64,000 nucleotides of DNA from Clostridia bacterium (GCA_017514685.1 JAFWJN010000002.1:1-64000); one strand, 5' to 3'. Shown: positions 40,716 to 50,217, counted from the stretch's first letter. The notes: generated from the letters alone by a model not told the origin. Program-made: numbers and translations.

Positions 40716-41260
40716 AAAAGAGACCTCCGTTCAAATAGGATAATTTTCGCTGCGCGTGAGATTGCATGCTCTGTTCGAACTCGTTCCATTCCGGAAAGAG
40801 CGTGAGTCATTGTTAAAACGGTCCGTTCATCATCTTTTGTCCATCTGCCTCTTGTGGAAGCATAGGATGCGGTCAAGACTGCTTTTAATACCGGATCATA
40901 GGGAGGGAGAGAACAGTCACCATGACGAAGAAATATTTCCATCCTTTTATCCACATAGAAATCTCCGTAATCAAATTGATCCGGTAGCAGAAGAGCAAAG
41001 GCATCAAAGAATGTTTTTTCCAAATCGATCAAAAGCCAGCCGTTTTCAGAGCGAACCGATCGAACCATGGGGACTCCCATGAATGAGCATTCCTTACGTA
41101 CGGCGGCAAGAGCTTCGGCGACCATGGGTGGATCTTCTGATATAAAATCAGAAGAAGACAGCATGGCTTTTTTTGACAAACGGAAATGAGCAGACTTGCC
41201 GGAAAATGATACAATCCAGGAATTTATGTTTTTGATTGCCTGACAGTACAGCGTTTCCAT
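40712..41260 (-). CDS. Unrecognised protein upstream of the UPF0173-like gene
   Basis: I do not recognise a family. The reliable part (about the last 150 residues) has 'GVPMVRSVRSENGWLLIDLEK', 'YVDKRMEIFLRHGD' and a helical, Arg-rich end 'EHAISRAAKIILFERR'. The start is uncertain. A possible promoter (TTGACT, 17 bp, TACCAT) lies just before ATG 41260, leaving almost no leader, and the open frame extends upstream to 41383 without a ribosome site. Coupling to the hydrolase suggests a shared role. Confidence 0.6.
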   Translation of the reverse strand: METLYCQAIKNINSWIVSFSGKSAHFRLSKKAMLSSSDFISEDPPMVAEALAAVRKECSFMGVPMVRSVRSENGWLLIDLEKTFFDAFALLLPDQFDYGDFYVDKRMEIFLRHGDCSLPPYDPVLKAVLTASYASTRGRWTKDDERTVLTMTHALSGMERVRTEHAISRAAKIILFERRSLL

Positions 41261-41543
41261 AAACATATGGTATAAGGTTTTCAGAAAAAAGTCAATGGAA
41301 ACAAAAACGGCACAGGAGATCTGTACGACCGTATTACGAGAAGACAAGGCACGAAAGAGATGTAAATGCACCATTATAAGCATTGAAAACGAGCAAAAAG
41401 CGATAATAATCTTATAAATGGTGTATATTAATCGCTAATGAAAAAGGGTTCAAATTAAAAATAAGCGCATATAATATATATTAGAGATAAAAACACACCA
41501 AATAAGGATTTATCGGTAATCAATCCTCTATTTTATAGAAAAA

Positions 41544-41570
41544 GGTGCGATATTTATATCGCACCCATTA
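41544..41570 (-). terminator. Terminator of mnmG
   Basis: GGTGCGATA (41544-41552) pairs with TATCGCACC (41557-41565); the leftward transcript continues into TTTTTCTATAAAA. Confidence 0.8.
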
Positions 41571-41573
41571 TCG

Positions 41574-43442
41574 TTATGGCTGAGTAAATCCTCGTTTGGT
41601 ATAGATCAGAAGAACACTGATATCGGCGGGAGAGACACCTGAGATCCGAGAAGCCTGGCCGACAGAAACGGGATGTATCGCATTTAGCTTTTGCCTGGCT
41701 TCCAATCTCAGCCCGTTAAGTTTTGAGTAGTCTAAGTCGGAAGGAAGCGGTGTGTTCTCCAGAGCCTTTTCCCGCTCAACCTGAGCTCTCTGCTTCTCAA
41801 TATAGCCGTCATAATGCGCCAGAACCTCGATCTGTTCTTCTACGTTTTTATCCAAAGGTTCCAGATTGTCGAACAGACTCAATAGAGCAGAATACCGAAC
41901 TCTCGGACGCTTTAACAATTCAAAAAGAGTTGCGCCCTGATGTGGTATCGGTTCCCCGATGGAATCCATATATGCACGAAGAGCATCTGACGGAGGAACA
42001 TGAGCGTCAAGCTTATTTAGTGCGGATTGAATACCTTCCTTTTTTTTCTGCAGGAAGGAATAACGTTCTTCTGAAATCAACCCAAGTCTTTTCGCTTTTT
42101 CGGTAAGTCTGAGATCGGCATTGTCCTGCCGGAGAAGAAGACGGTATTCACAACGGCTCGTCATCATACGGTATGGTTCCGGAGTTCCTTTGGTGGAAAG
42201 ATCATCAACCAATACTCCGATATATCCATCACTGCGTCCCAGATAGAAGGGTTCTTCACCTTTTACATATAAAGCAGCATTGATTCCTGCGAATAAACCT
42301 TGTGCAGCAGCTTCTTCATATCCGCTGGAACCGTTTATCTGTCCTGCGGTAAAGAGCCCAGGAACATTTCTGACCATAAACTTCAAGTCGAGAATCGTGG
42401 GATCCAGACAATCATATTCGATTGCATAACCGAGACGCATGACTTCACAATGCTCCAGACCAGGAAGAGTATGAAGCATTTCGAGCTGAACTTCAGCCGG
42501 AAGGGAGGTTGAGAAACCCTGCACATACATCTCCTCTGTAGAGCGGCCTTCCGGTTCAATGAAAATCTGGTGACGGTCTTTATCAGCGAATTTGATGACT
42601 TTATCTTCGATAGAAGGACAGTACCGTGTCCCGGTTGCATGGATTTTTCCGCTGTACATCGGAGAACGATGAATATTCTGGCGGATGATATTGTGGGTCT
42701 TCTCATTGGTATAGGTTAACCAGCAGGTATCCTGTTCTAACTCCAGTCCGTCAGGATGGAGAAAGGAAAAAGAAGGAGTCGGAACATCACCATATTGGAT
42801 TTCCATTTTTGAAAAGTCCAAAGTACTTCGCTTTACACGGGCAGGGGTTCCGGTCTTAAATCTCTGAAGCGTTATGCCGAGTTCTCTGAGAGCATCTGAT
42901 AGTCCTTCGCTTCGAAGCATTCCGTTCGGTCCGGAAAGACGGGACCATTCTCCAATTAAAATGCGGGATTTTAAGTAAACGCCGGAGCAGAGAACGGCAG
43001 CACGGCATTCATAGCGAAACCCTTCATCGGTAAGGACGGCGGAAACGGAGCCGTTTCTAGTTTCGATTCGGATGGCTTCTCCCTGAGTTACGATCAGGTT
43101 TTCCTGTCGTTCAATCGCACTTTTAACGCGCTCATGATAGCGGCGCTTATCCATCTGCGCACGGAGGGAATGCACGGCAGGACCTTTTCCGGTATTCAGC
43201 ATTCTCATCTGAATCAACGTATCATCTGCAGCAAGACCCATTTCCCCGCCGAGAGCATCTATTTCACGGACAAGATGTCCTTTCCCTGTTCCACCGATTG
43301 CAGGATTGCACGGCATCATGCCGATGCTGTCAAGATTGAGCGTTAATAGCAGAGTTTTCAACCCCATGCGGGCACAGGCCAAAGAAGCTTCCACTCCGGC
43401 ATGCCCAGCACCGATTACGACGATATCAAAAGAAGTTTGCAT
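41574..43442 (-). CDS. mnmG: tRNA uridine-5-carboxymethylaminomethyl modification enzyme MnmG (GidA)
   Basis: A 622-residue FAD enzyme. Rossmann motif 'IVVIGAGHAGVEASLA' at the N terminus, 'GTGKGHLVREIDALGG', 'FKTGTPARV' and 'GQINGSSGYEEAAAQG'. With MnmE it modifies U34 of tRNAs. Start: ATG 43442 with GGAGGA upstream; the long upstream frame (to 43748) overlaps the divergent yhaM region and is rejected. It is separate from rsmG and mnmE, unlike the usual gidA-gidB layout. Confidence 0.97.
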   Translation of the reverse strand: MQTSFDIVVIGAGHAGVEASLACARMGLKTLLLTLNLDSIGMMPCNPAIGGTGKGHLVREIDALGGEMGLAADDTLIQMRMLNTGKGPAVHSLRAQMDKRRYHERVKSAIERQENLIVTQGEAIRIETRNGSVSAVLTDEGFRYECRAAVLCSGVYLKSRILIGEWSRLSGPNGMLRSEGLSDALRELGITLQRFKTGTPARVKRSTLDFSKMEIQYGDVPTPSFSFLHPDGLELEQDTCWLTYTNEKTHNIIRQNIHRSPMYSGKIHATGTRYCPSIEDKVIKFADKDRHQIFIEPEGRSTEEMYVQGFSTSLPAEVQLEMLHTLPGLEHCEVMRLGYAIEYDCLDPTILDLKFMVRNVPGLFTAGQINGSSGYEEAAAQGLFAGINAALYVKGEEPFYLGRSDGYIGVLVDDLSTKGTPEPYRMMTSRCEYRLLLRQDNADLRLTEKAKRLGLISEERYSFLQKKKEGIQSALNKLDAHVPPSDALRAYMDSIGEPIPHQGATLFELLKRPRVRYSALLSLFDNLEPLDKNVEEQIEVLAHYDGYIEKQRAQVEREKALENTPLPSDLDYSKLNGLRLEARQKLNAIHPVSVGQASRISGVSPADISVLLIYTKRGFTQP

Positions 43443-43464
43443 AGATTCCTCCAAATTTGTTAGA

Positions 43465-43493
43465 AGTATACCATATTCCTTCCTTTTTCTCAA
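43465..43493 (-). promoter_or_regulatory. Promoter of mnmG
   Basis: TTGAGA (complement of 43488-43493), 17 bp, TATACT (complement of 43465-43470). Confidence 0.75.
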
Positions 43494-43520
43494 CGTGCTG
43501 TAGAAAAATGTCAGTTCCTC

Positions 43521-43529
43521 TGATATAAT
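43521..43529 (+). promoter_or_regulatory. Extended -10 promoter of yhaM
   Basis: TGATATAAT (TGn plus TATAAT) lies 74 bp before the ATG. The -35 region is poor. Confidence 0.55.
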
Positions 43530-43602
43530 AATTTTGAGAAAGAAAGGACAGAATCTCGAATATGTTCCAATATAAGAAGTGCTCTGTCCATTGGGAGGAA
43601 AT

Positions 43603-44565
43603 ATGGGAAAGATGCGACTCATTTCACAAGGGGAAGGACCGGCAGAGGGCTTCTGCCTGGTAAAATCCGTTTCTGCCAGAACAGATGTGAAAGGAAGCGA
43701 ATATCTGGATTTCATTTTAGCCGACAGCGAAGGAGAGTGTGCAGGCAAGCTTTGGAATTACAGCAGAGTTTATCATGGAACCTTTGAGCCGGACGACATT
43801 ATCAAAGTCCGGGGAACGGTTCAGATCTGGAAAGATAATGAGCAGCTGAAAATCGAGCGAATTCGACATGCAAATGAACAGGATGATGTGGATATGAATC
43901 TACTGATTCCTTGCGCACCTTTCGATCCTCAGATCATGTATGATGAACTTTTTATGATTGCACAGGATTTTCGGAACGAAGATCTCCGAAGGCTTGTTCA
44001 GTATCTGCTACGTGAAAACAAAGATAAATTACTGCTTTATCCGGCAGGAGTGAAACTTCATCATGCAACAAGGGGAGGGCTTTTACATCACACATTGTCA
44101 GTGGTAAAACTTGCTCAAAAGGTTTTGGATCTGTATCCATGGCTGAACGGAGACTTGCTTCTTTCCGGAGCGATTTTGCACGACATCGGGAAATTGGAAG
44201 AATTGGATACAGGATCGCTTGGTCTTGCAGGGGCATATACTTCGGCCGGTCAGCTTCTTGGGCATATCAGCATTGGAATGTCAATGGTAGCACAAGCGGC
44301 AGAGGTGACTTTATGTCCAAAGGAAACCGCTGTTTTAGTAGAGCACATGCTCCTGGCGCATCACGGAAATCCGGAATACGGGAGTCCGAAACTTCCGATG
44401 ATCCCGGAAGCAGAAGTTCTTTCCGTATGTGATCTTTTGGACAGCCGTCTGTACGAAATGCAGGCAGCTCTGAATTCTGTTGCACCGGGAGGTTTTTCTG
44501 AAAGACTGTGGGCATTAGATAACAGACAGATCTATAAACCTAACACGTGTGAAGAAAAACAGTGA
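43603..44565 (+). CDS. yhaM: 3'-5' exoribonuclease YhaM family (OB plus HD domain)
   Basis: 320 residues: an N-terminal OB-fold nucleic-acid-binding domain (about 10-90, 'CLVKSVSARTDVKGSEYLDF'), then an HD phosphohydrolase domain with 'HHTLSVVKLAQ' and 'AILHDIGKLEEL'. YhaM removes nucleotides from RNA 3' ends in Bacillota. ATG 43603 has GGGAGG upstream. Confidence 0.9.
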   Translation: MGKMRLISQGEGPAEGFCLVKSVSARTDVKGSEYLDFILADSEGECAGKLWNYSRVYHGTFEPDDIIKVRGTVQIWKDNEQLKIERIRHANEQDDVDMNLLIPCAPFDPQIMYDELFMIAQDFRNEDLRRLVQYLLRENKDKLLLYPAGVKLHHATRGGLLHHTLSVVKLAQKVLDLYPWLNGDLLLSGAILHDIGKLEELDTGSLGLAGAYTSAGQLLGHISIGMSMVAQAAEVTLCPKETAVLVEHMLLAHHGNPEYGSPKLPMIPEAEVLSVCDLLDSRLYEMQAALNSVAPGGFSERLWALDNRQIYKPNTCEEKQ

Positions 44566-44592
44566 TATCTGATTATATTATCTGAATTAAGT

Positions 44593-44622
44593 AAAACCGC
44601 TCCTGGAAAGGAGCGGTTTTCA
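44593..44622. terminator. Terminator between yhaM and the AMP-ligase gene
   Basis: AAAACCGCTCC (44593-44603) pairs with GGAGCGGTTTT (44610-44620); usable in both directions. Confidence 0.85.
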
Positions 44623-44648
44623 AATGATTAAAAACAGATTGGGAATGA

Positions 44649-46154
44649 TCAGGAACGGATGATTTTCATGCTGGGACTGCGAGGGAAGTCTTTATCACGA
44701 ATAATCAGGTTCTGGATTGCCTTATAAGGCGGCATGGAAGCGTTCAGCTTTTCAACAGAAGAGCGAATGACGGGCTCGGGATCTGAAATCTGCATCGCAG
44801 CAAGAACAGGTCCATTCGGAAACACTTCGGCTTCCAGCAAAGTACGGCCATCAACGACAGCTTCCCGAACAAGCGCATCCTTGATGAAAGGAATTCTGAC
44901 GAGAGCGAGTTCGATTTCTTCAGGAGAGATATTTTCTCCGTTTGGAAGAACAATGATATTTTTGCTTCGACCTGTAATATAGAGAAGGCCATTTTCATCT
45001 ATTCTGCCCAGGTCTCCTGTTTTCAGCCATCCGTCTTCAGTAAAGATATGGGCTGTTTCTTCTGGATCGTTATAATAACCAATCATTAAATGATCGCCTT
45101 TGACCCAGATTTCATCATTTACAATCTTAACCTGCTGCTCTGGATAAGGCATACCAACAGAAGTCGGATAATCAAAAGGATCACCGTTTCCGGAAACAAG
45201 GTTTGCGGTTTCCGTCATCCCGTATCCGGGACAGCAAATAATACCAAGCTCCTGATACCGCCGAATGATTCCCTCAGGAACCGGAGCACCGCCTGCAATT
45301 ACACATTTGAGCTGGCCGCCAAGTGCATCAAGGCCGCGGACTTTTGCAAGACCGGCAAGCATGTCTGCGAGAGCAGGAACCAGAACAAGAAGGGTTGGCT
45401 TTGCCTTAGGAAGAACTGCAACTACAGTACGCATATCTTCAAGGGTATAAAGAAGTGAGCCGGTGTAGAAACAGGTCAGAAGATTTCGGACAACACCGAA
45501 AACGTGACTGAATGGAATTAAAGCCAGATAACGCTGGCGCAGCGCTGAAGGTGGGGCAAAAACACCGTTGAATGCTCCGCGCATCAGTGCGCCGTGAGAA
45601 AGCAGAGCTCCCTTGGACTTTCCGGTTGTACCGCCTGTGAAAAAGATTGCGGCGGGAGTACCCTTTTCCACTTTGCTTTCTGCTTCAGGAGCAGAGGGAA
45701 CTACTTTGGAGGAAGGGATTGCTTTTAACGAAGAAGGAAGTGCCAGCGTGCTGATTTGTCCGGAAAGCATATCAGCATAGATAAAAATGGAGATATCCAT
45801 TTTCCGGAGATTGGAAAGGAGTTCTTCTCCGTTCATCGTCATTGGGAACGGAACAATAACAGCTCCATAAGTCATTACAGAAAGAATCAGTTCGGCCGCA
45901 AGAGCACTGTTAGGAAGCTGAATGCCAACCTTATCTCCGGGATTGATTCCGTTTTCTTTTAAAAATCCGCGCAGGCCTGACAGAGTATCGATCAAAGCAC
46001 GATAAGTAATGGGACCCGCAACACCATCCAGAGCGATATCGTCTGAAAAATGATTGCCTGCAAAAGAAACAAGGTCATTGATTGTAGGCATATAATGGAA
46101 AAAGTTCTGTTCTTCTTCCGGCAGCAGACGTGCATAATATGTTTTTGAATCCAT
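44649..46154 (-). CDS. AMP-dependent acyl-CoA synthetase/ligase-like protein
   Basis: 501 residues of the ANL superfamily: phosphate loop 'FFTGGTTGKSKG', 'GYGMTET', 'TGDLGRIDENGLLYITGRSKN' and a C-terminal Lys in 'SPSMKIIR'. It activates a carboxylic acid as acyl-AMP and passes it to CoA or a carrier; the acid is unknown. ATG 46154 with GGAAGGA upstream. No other fatty-acid gene is adjacent except degV. Confidence 0.85.
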   Translation of the reverse strand: MDSKTYYARLLPEEEQNFFHYMPTINDLVSFAGNHFSDDIALDGVAGPITYRALIDTLSGLRGFLKENGINPGDKVGIQLPNSALAAELILSVMTYGAVIVPFPMTMNGEELLSNLRKMDISIFIYADMLSGQISTLALPSSLKAIPSSKVVPSAPEAESKVEKGTPAAIFFTGGTTGKSKGALLSHGALMRGAFNGVFAPPSALRQRYLALIPFSHVFGVVRNLLTCFYTGSLLYTLEDMRTVVAVLPKAKPTLLVLVPALADMLAGLAKVRGLDALGGQLKCVIAGGAPVPEGIIRRYQELGIICCPGYGMTETANLVSGNGDPFDYPTSVGMPYPEQQVKIVNDEIWVKGDHLMIGYYNDPEETAHIFTEDGWLKTGDLGRIDENGLLYITGRSKNIIVLPNGENISPEEIELALVRIPFIKDALVREAVVDGRTLLEAEVFPNGPVLAAMQISDPEPVIRSSVEKLNASMPPYKAIQNLIIRDKDFPRSPSMKIIRS

Positions 46155-46313
46155 AATTGATAGAATCCTTCCATGCTTACTAGAAATAACATAAGGAAGT
46201 ATATCATGGAACTCTGTTAAAAGCAACGAAAGAGAAAAAAGAAATCCAAATATTGTCTTCGAAAAAGGATGTCGGAATTTTAGACTCTGACATTCTTTAG
46301 TACTTTTTTTCTC

Positions 46314-47204
46314 TTATAAGATAGTATCAATTGCGCGTATACCCGGATTGCTTTCAAAGAACAGAGCGAGAGCTCCCGGGCCAACATGTGATCCGGTGAC
46401 GGGTTCGTAATCGACGATCAGAATCTCTTTGGGAGGAAGAGTTTGATTAAGAAGCCCTTTCAGCATGAGCGCATCTTCCAAACATCCTGCATGAGCGATT
46501 CCAACCGTTTGCTGTCCTGGATTGACAACATACTTTCGATACATTTCCCCAAGAACTTCTATAGAGCGTTTTCTTCCGCGCACTTTACCAAAGGCAACAA
46601 TCTGCCCATCGGTTGATCCTTTTAAGATTGGCTTAATGTGCAGAACGGTTCCAACAATAGCGGATAGATTGGACAGTCGCCCTCCTCGACGGAGGAACAT
46701 CAGGTCGTCAACAGTGAAAACATTGAACATTCGTTCGGATAGAGAACGGAGCTCCTTTACTGCTTCGTCAATATCGATCCCTTTATCGCGCAGTTGTGCG
46801 GCGCGGATGGCAATCAGCCCTTCTCCTAAAGATGCTCCCATAGTATCAATGATTTCGATTCTGCGATTGAGATAGTTCTCAAGAAGCATCTCTGCAGCTA
46901 AGAAGGAGGACTGGCAGGAACCGCTTATTCCGGAAGACATGGAAACATAGATTATGTCAGAACCTTCTTTCAAATACTTTTCAAAACAATCTGCATAGGT
47001 CTGAGGATTGATTTGCGAAGTCGTGATCTTGACATCTTTTCTGAATCCGGAATAAAAAGAATCACCGTTGAAAGCATCAGTGTCCAGACAGGTGTGTTCT
47101 TCTCCGTTGATATAATAGGAAAAAGGCAATATTTTCAAATTATAGTCTTTTACATGGCGGTTGAGAAGATTTCCGGATGTGTCCGTAATAACAACAAAAC
47201 TCAT
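46314..47204 (-). CDS. DegV family fatty-acid-binding protein
   Basis: 296 residues: 'VVITDTSGNLL' at the start, 'SSGISGSCQSS', 'DTMGASLGEGL', 'DLMFLRRGGRLS' and 'VGPGALALFF' near the end. DegV/FakB proteins hold a fatty acid for the FakA kinase. ATG 47204 with GGAGG 11 nt upstream. No FakA in the window. Confidence 0.92.
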   Translation of the reverse strand: MSFVVITDTSGNLLNRHVKDYNLKILPFSYYINGEEHTCLDTDAFNGDSFYSGFRKDVKITTSQINPQTYADCFEKYLKEGSDIIYVSMSSGISGSCQSSFLAAEMLLENYLNRRIEIIDTMGASLGEGLIAIRAAQLRDKGIDIDEAVKELRSLSERMFNVFTVDDLMFLRRGGRLSNLSAIVGTVLHIKPILKGSTDGQIVAFGKVRGRKRSIEVLGEMYRKYVVNPGQQTVGIAHAGCLEDALMLKGLLNQTLPPKEILIVDYEPVTGSHVGPGALALFFESNPGIRAIDTIL

Positions 47205-47586
47205 GAAAAAGAGAACCTCCTTGTTTTTATATGCATACATGAAAAACTTTGCCCGAAAACATCGCGGCAAAGACATGTCTGTATGATAAAGGAAGGAACG
47301 GGAAATGGTCAATCTATGAAGGGAAAGAGCCTCTATACCAAACGCTTTGCGAAGAAGAGAATTGGAATAAACAACTCTCCTCTGGGTAGATTAGCGAAAT
47401 ATAAATATAAAAGAGTGCAAACAATCAATATTACGATAATTCGAAAGATAATGCCCAGTTACGGGAGAAACAGAAAGAGAGATATGGAATAATTGGTGCG
47501 TTAATGGTACAAGCGTAATGGAGATTTAAGAGATGTCACGGGAAAACAAAAGAAAAACACCTATAAAAACAGGGGGAATCGGCATC
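47205..47586. other. 382-bp gap between degV and rsmG with a terminator-like hairpin
   Basis: Near degV there is a long stem-loop (47234-47285). The remaining about 300 bp holds only weak open frames, such as a basic 58-codon frame from 47318 without a convincing ribosome site. It could be 3' tail of the rsmG transcript or an unrecognised small RNA. Confidence 0.5.
47234..47285 (-). terminator. Two-tier hairpin, terminator-like for leftward transcription
   Basis: The inner stem CTTTGCC (47247-47253) / GGCAAAG (47266-47272) is followed leftward by TTTTTC. The outer arms CATACATG (47234-47241) / CATGT-CT-GTATG (47274-47285) extend it. It probably ends transcripts arriving from rsmG before degV begins. 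Confidence 0.65.
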
Positions 47587-48264
47587 TTAAAGAGGATTTT
47601 TAGAAGGCGTGCCTGCTTTTCTCGGATAAAGAGACGGAGTTGGTGCGTATTTAGTACAAATAACAAGAGAACGCACTCCATAGTCGGAAGGAATTTCTTT
47701 GCAAACAGCAGAGGCATGTAGAAGATGCAATGCGCTTTTTGCAGAATCCAGCTCTTCGGCTGCGTTTCCTTTATAGCAGATACTTTTGCCTCCTGTTTTT
47801 ATGAGGGGAATTGTAAGTTCAACGAGGACAGGAAGAGGTGCAACCGCACGCGAGACAGAATAATCAAATGTACCACGGTAAGAGGGATTTCTTCCAATGT
47901 CTTCTGCACGAGAATGGACACAGGAAGCAGAGAGATCTAGAGCCTGAAGGACTTCCTTCAAGAAAACGATTCGTTTTTGAAGAGAGTCAACAAGAGTGAC
48001 TTTCAGATCGGGGCGCATGATAAGAAGAGGGATTCCCGGAAAACCTGCACCTGTGCCGATATCAATGAGGGATGCGTTTTCTGAAAGCAGGGGAAGAGCG
48101 GAAAGGGAATCCAGAAAATGCTTTTTTGCAACATCCTCCTTTTCCGTGATAGCAGTCAGATTTATACGGGAATTCCAGTCAATCAGCATCTGATAATAGA
48201 TTTCAAAACGGTCCGCTTCCTTTACGGTAAGGGAAGGAATTATGGATTTTAGCAGTTCCTTCAT
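47587..48264 (-). CDS. rsmG: 16S rRNA m7G527 methyltransferase RsmG (GidB)
   Basis: 225 residues with SAM motif 'LIDIGTGAGFPGIPLLI' and 'SRAVAPLPVLVELTIPL'. It methylates G527 of 16S rRNA. The ATG has only a weak ribosome site (GCGAG), because a nested hairpin ends about 9 bp before it. It is separated from mnmG by about 4 kb. Confidence 0.94.
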   Translation of the reverse strand: MKELLKSIIPSLTVKEADRFEIYYQMLIDWNSRINLTAITEKEDVAKKHFLDSLSALPLLSENASLIDIGTGAGFPGIPLLIMRPDLKVTLVDSLQKRIVFLKEVLQALDLSASCVHSRAEDIGRNPSYRGTFDYSVSRAVAPLPVLVELTIPLIKTGGKSICYKGNAAEELDSAKSALHLLHASAVCKEIPSDYGVRSLVICTKYAPTPSLYPRKAGTPSKNPL

Positions 48265-48273
48265 CTCGCTATC

Positions 48274-48325
48274 GGGCAGGATACCCCGACTTCAACTCCG
48301 TAAGTCGGGGAGGAATGCCCGCTTT
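48274..48325 (-). repeat. Nested hairpin element upstream of rsmG, related to the one at 86-145
   Basis: Outer arms CGGGCA (48274-48279) / TGCCCG (48317-48322) enclose inner arms CCCCGACTT / AAGTCGGGG (about 48285-48293 and 48303-48311). Leftward it reads AAGTCGGGGTATCCTGCCC, close to AGGTCGGGGTAGTTGACTGCCC of the first element (spaced here for comparison only). Probably an insertion-sequence end remnant. Confidence 0.5.
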
Positions 48326-48453
48326 CGCGGTCTCCTCCTTCCTGCCACTCCTTTCTTTGCTTTTTGTTTATTGGAAGACTCCTCTTTATTTTTCCATTAA
48401 CGTAACATGCCTTTTTGGCAAAGTCAAGTAAGTTGCCTTTGGCAATATGATAC

Positions 48454-48484
48454 AAAAAGGCCTCCGTTATTCCGGAAGCCTTTC
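48454..48484 (-). terminator. Terminator downstream of the first glgA
   Basis: AAAGGC-C-TCCG pairs with CGGA-A-GCCTTT around a short loop; the leftward transcript runs into TTTTTGTA. Confidence 0.7.
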
Positions 48485-48506
48485 CAATCCTTTCGATGTT
48501 CGCCTG

Positions 48507-50129
48507 TTATGGCCGCAGCTGGAGATAGAGTTCCCGGTATTGCTTTGCAGAATTCTCCCAGCTGACGTCTTTGTTCATGTCGCGCTCGACAAGCTTGTCC
48601 CAGTTTGAGCGGTCTGTAAAATACACAGTTTTGGCACGGTTGATTGCGTCGAGCAGAAGTTCCGTCCGATACCAGTCAAACGTGAATCCGTTTCCTTCCC
48701 CAGTGTATTGATTGTAAGGCTCAACGGTATCTTTGAGACCGCCGGTTTCGCGGACGATCGGAACGGTACCATAGCGCATAGCGATCAGCTGCGTCAGTCC
48801 ACATGGCTCGAAGAGAGACGGAATGAGCAGTGCATCGGAACCGGCGTAAATCAGATGTGCCCGGCCTTCATCATACATAATGTTGGAGCAGACACTGCCT
48901 TTATAGGTATATTCGAATGCACGGAACGAAGATTCGTAATATGGATCTCCGGTGCCGAGAACAACAACCTGCGTATTGCCGTCAATCAAAGCCGGAAGGA
49001 TCGCATTTACAAGATCCAATCCTTTTTGATCAGTCAGGCGGGAGACAAGTCCAATCACGAATTTACCTTCATCTTTGTCAAGCCCCAGCTGTTCCTGCAG
49101 AGCAAGTTTGTTCTGCGGCTTGTTCTTAAGAACGTTCGAGACATCGTACCCTTTGGCGAGTTTAGGATCTACAGACGGATTCCACTGATCGATATCGATA
49201 CCGTTTACAATACCGCGAAGTTTACGGGAATGATAACTGAGATGCGAGTCCAGGCCTTCTCCGTAGAAAGATGTTTGAATCTCTCCGGCGTACGTGTTGC
49301 TGACGGTTGTGATCATATCAGCAAAGGCTAGGCCGGCTTTGAACATGTTTGCATCATCCGCTCCTGTTTTGAAGACATCTACACCGAACAGATAATCCGG
49401 AAGTCCGGTCCAGTATTTGATGGTCGGTATATTGTATACGCCCTGGAAGCGGAGATTATGAATTGTCAGCATTGTTTTAGCGCCGCCGATTTTTGTATTG
49501 CTGAAAAGAGTCCGGAGATATACCGGAACGAGTGCTGCCTGCCAGTCATGGCAATGGATGATGTCCGGGATCCAATCCATGTAGTTGAGCGCAGCCAGAG
49601 CAGCTTTTGAGAAATAGCAGAATTTCGGAATATCGTCAATCAGATTTGTATAAGGATTGCCATTTGAGAAAAACTCCTGATTATCAATGAAATCGTATAC
49701 GACCCCGTCCCATACGTATTCCATGATTCCGACATAGAAAGAACGGCCATCTGAGCACAGATCCATTTGGAAAGCACCACGATAGATCATTTTCTCCTGC
49801 CATTTTTGCGGGATACATTTGTACCTTGGAAGAATTACTTTGACATCGCAGTTCAGCTTAGCAAGTGTTCTTGGGAGAGCATACATAACATCGCCAAGTC
49901 CGCCGGTTTTGATGAAAGGATAGCATTCGGACCCGATAAAAGCTATGCTTCTTCTTGGTTGAGGCAGAGTTTCTGCTGCAGGTACGGGAGTGACTATATG
50001 ATCAAGCGATGCTTCTGCAGGAGCAGGGCTATTGATTGCTTCGGAAAGAGAATCTTTCTGGACGGAAGAGTGGACCTTTTTCGTTTTCGAGAGTATATCG
50101 ACTGTTGATACAGATTTCTTTTTTGCCAT
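48507..50129 (-). CDS. glgA: Glycogen synthase (GT5), form 1, with an N-terminal extension
   Basis: 540 residues. A polar extension of about 58 residues precedes the GT5 domain, which has ADP-glucose-binding 'KTGGLGDVMYALP', 'HCHDWQAALVPVYL', 'RLTDQKGLDLV' and 'EPCGLTQLIAMRYGTVPIVRETGGL' (shown partly). It transfers glucose from ADP-glucose to glycogen. A second glgA (59699-61189) lies in the glg operon and lacks the extension. AAGGAGG precedes the ATG. Confidence 0.94.
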   Translation of the reverse strand: MAKKKSVSTVDILSKTKKVHSSVQKDSLSEAINSPAPAEASLDHIVTPVPAAETLPQPRRSIAFIGSECYPFIKTGGLGDVMYALPRTLAKLNCDVKVILPRYKCIPQKWQEKMIYRGAFQMDLCSDGRSFYVGIMEYVWDGVVYDFIDNQEFFSNGNPYTNLIDDIPKFCYFSKAALAALNYMDWIPDIIHCHDWQAALVPVYLRTLFSNTKIGGAKTMLTIHNLRFQGVYNIPTIKYWTGLPDYLFGVDVFKTGADDANMFKAGLAFADMITTVSNTYAGEIQTSFYGEGLDSHLSYHSRKLRGIVNGIDIDQWNPSVDPKLAKGYDVSNVLKNKPQNKLALQEQLGLDKDEGKFVIGLVSRLTDQKGLDLVNAILPALIDGNTQVVVLGTGDPYYESSFRAFEYTYKGSVCSNIMYDEGRAHLIYAGSDALLIPSLFEPCGLTQLIAMRYGTVPIVRETGGLKDTVEPYNQYTGEGNGFTFDWYRTELLLDAINRAKTVYFTDRSNWDKLVERDMNKDVSWENSAKQYRELYLQLRP

Positions 50130-50188
50130 TGTTTCCTCCTTGTTTAGCCGGCATAAGCGGCTTTGATAAGAAAAATAATACTATATTT

Positions 50189-50217
50189 ATTTTATCTTGA
50201 ATCACTTGAAAAAACAA
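50189..50217 (-). promoter_or_regulatory. Promoter of the first glgA
   Basis: TTGTTT (complement of 50212-50217), 17 bp, TAAAAT (complement of 50189-50194). Confidence 0.65.

Noticed and set aside
43443..43748. N-terminal extension of MnmG
   Set aside because: MnmG begins with its FAD motif at the ATG preceded by GGAGGA; the extension would cover the divergent yhaM promoter and start.
47318..47492. Basic 58-codon frame between degV and rsmG
   Set aside because: Weak ribosome site, no family, and composition typical of A-rich intergenic DNA.
48261..48455. 64-codon leftward frame covering the nested hairpin upstream of rsmG
   Set aside because: No ribosome site; it reads through the hairpin and promoter-like DNA of rsmG.
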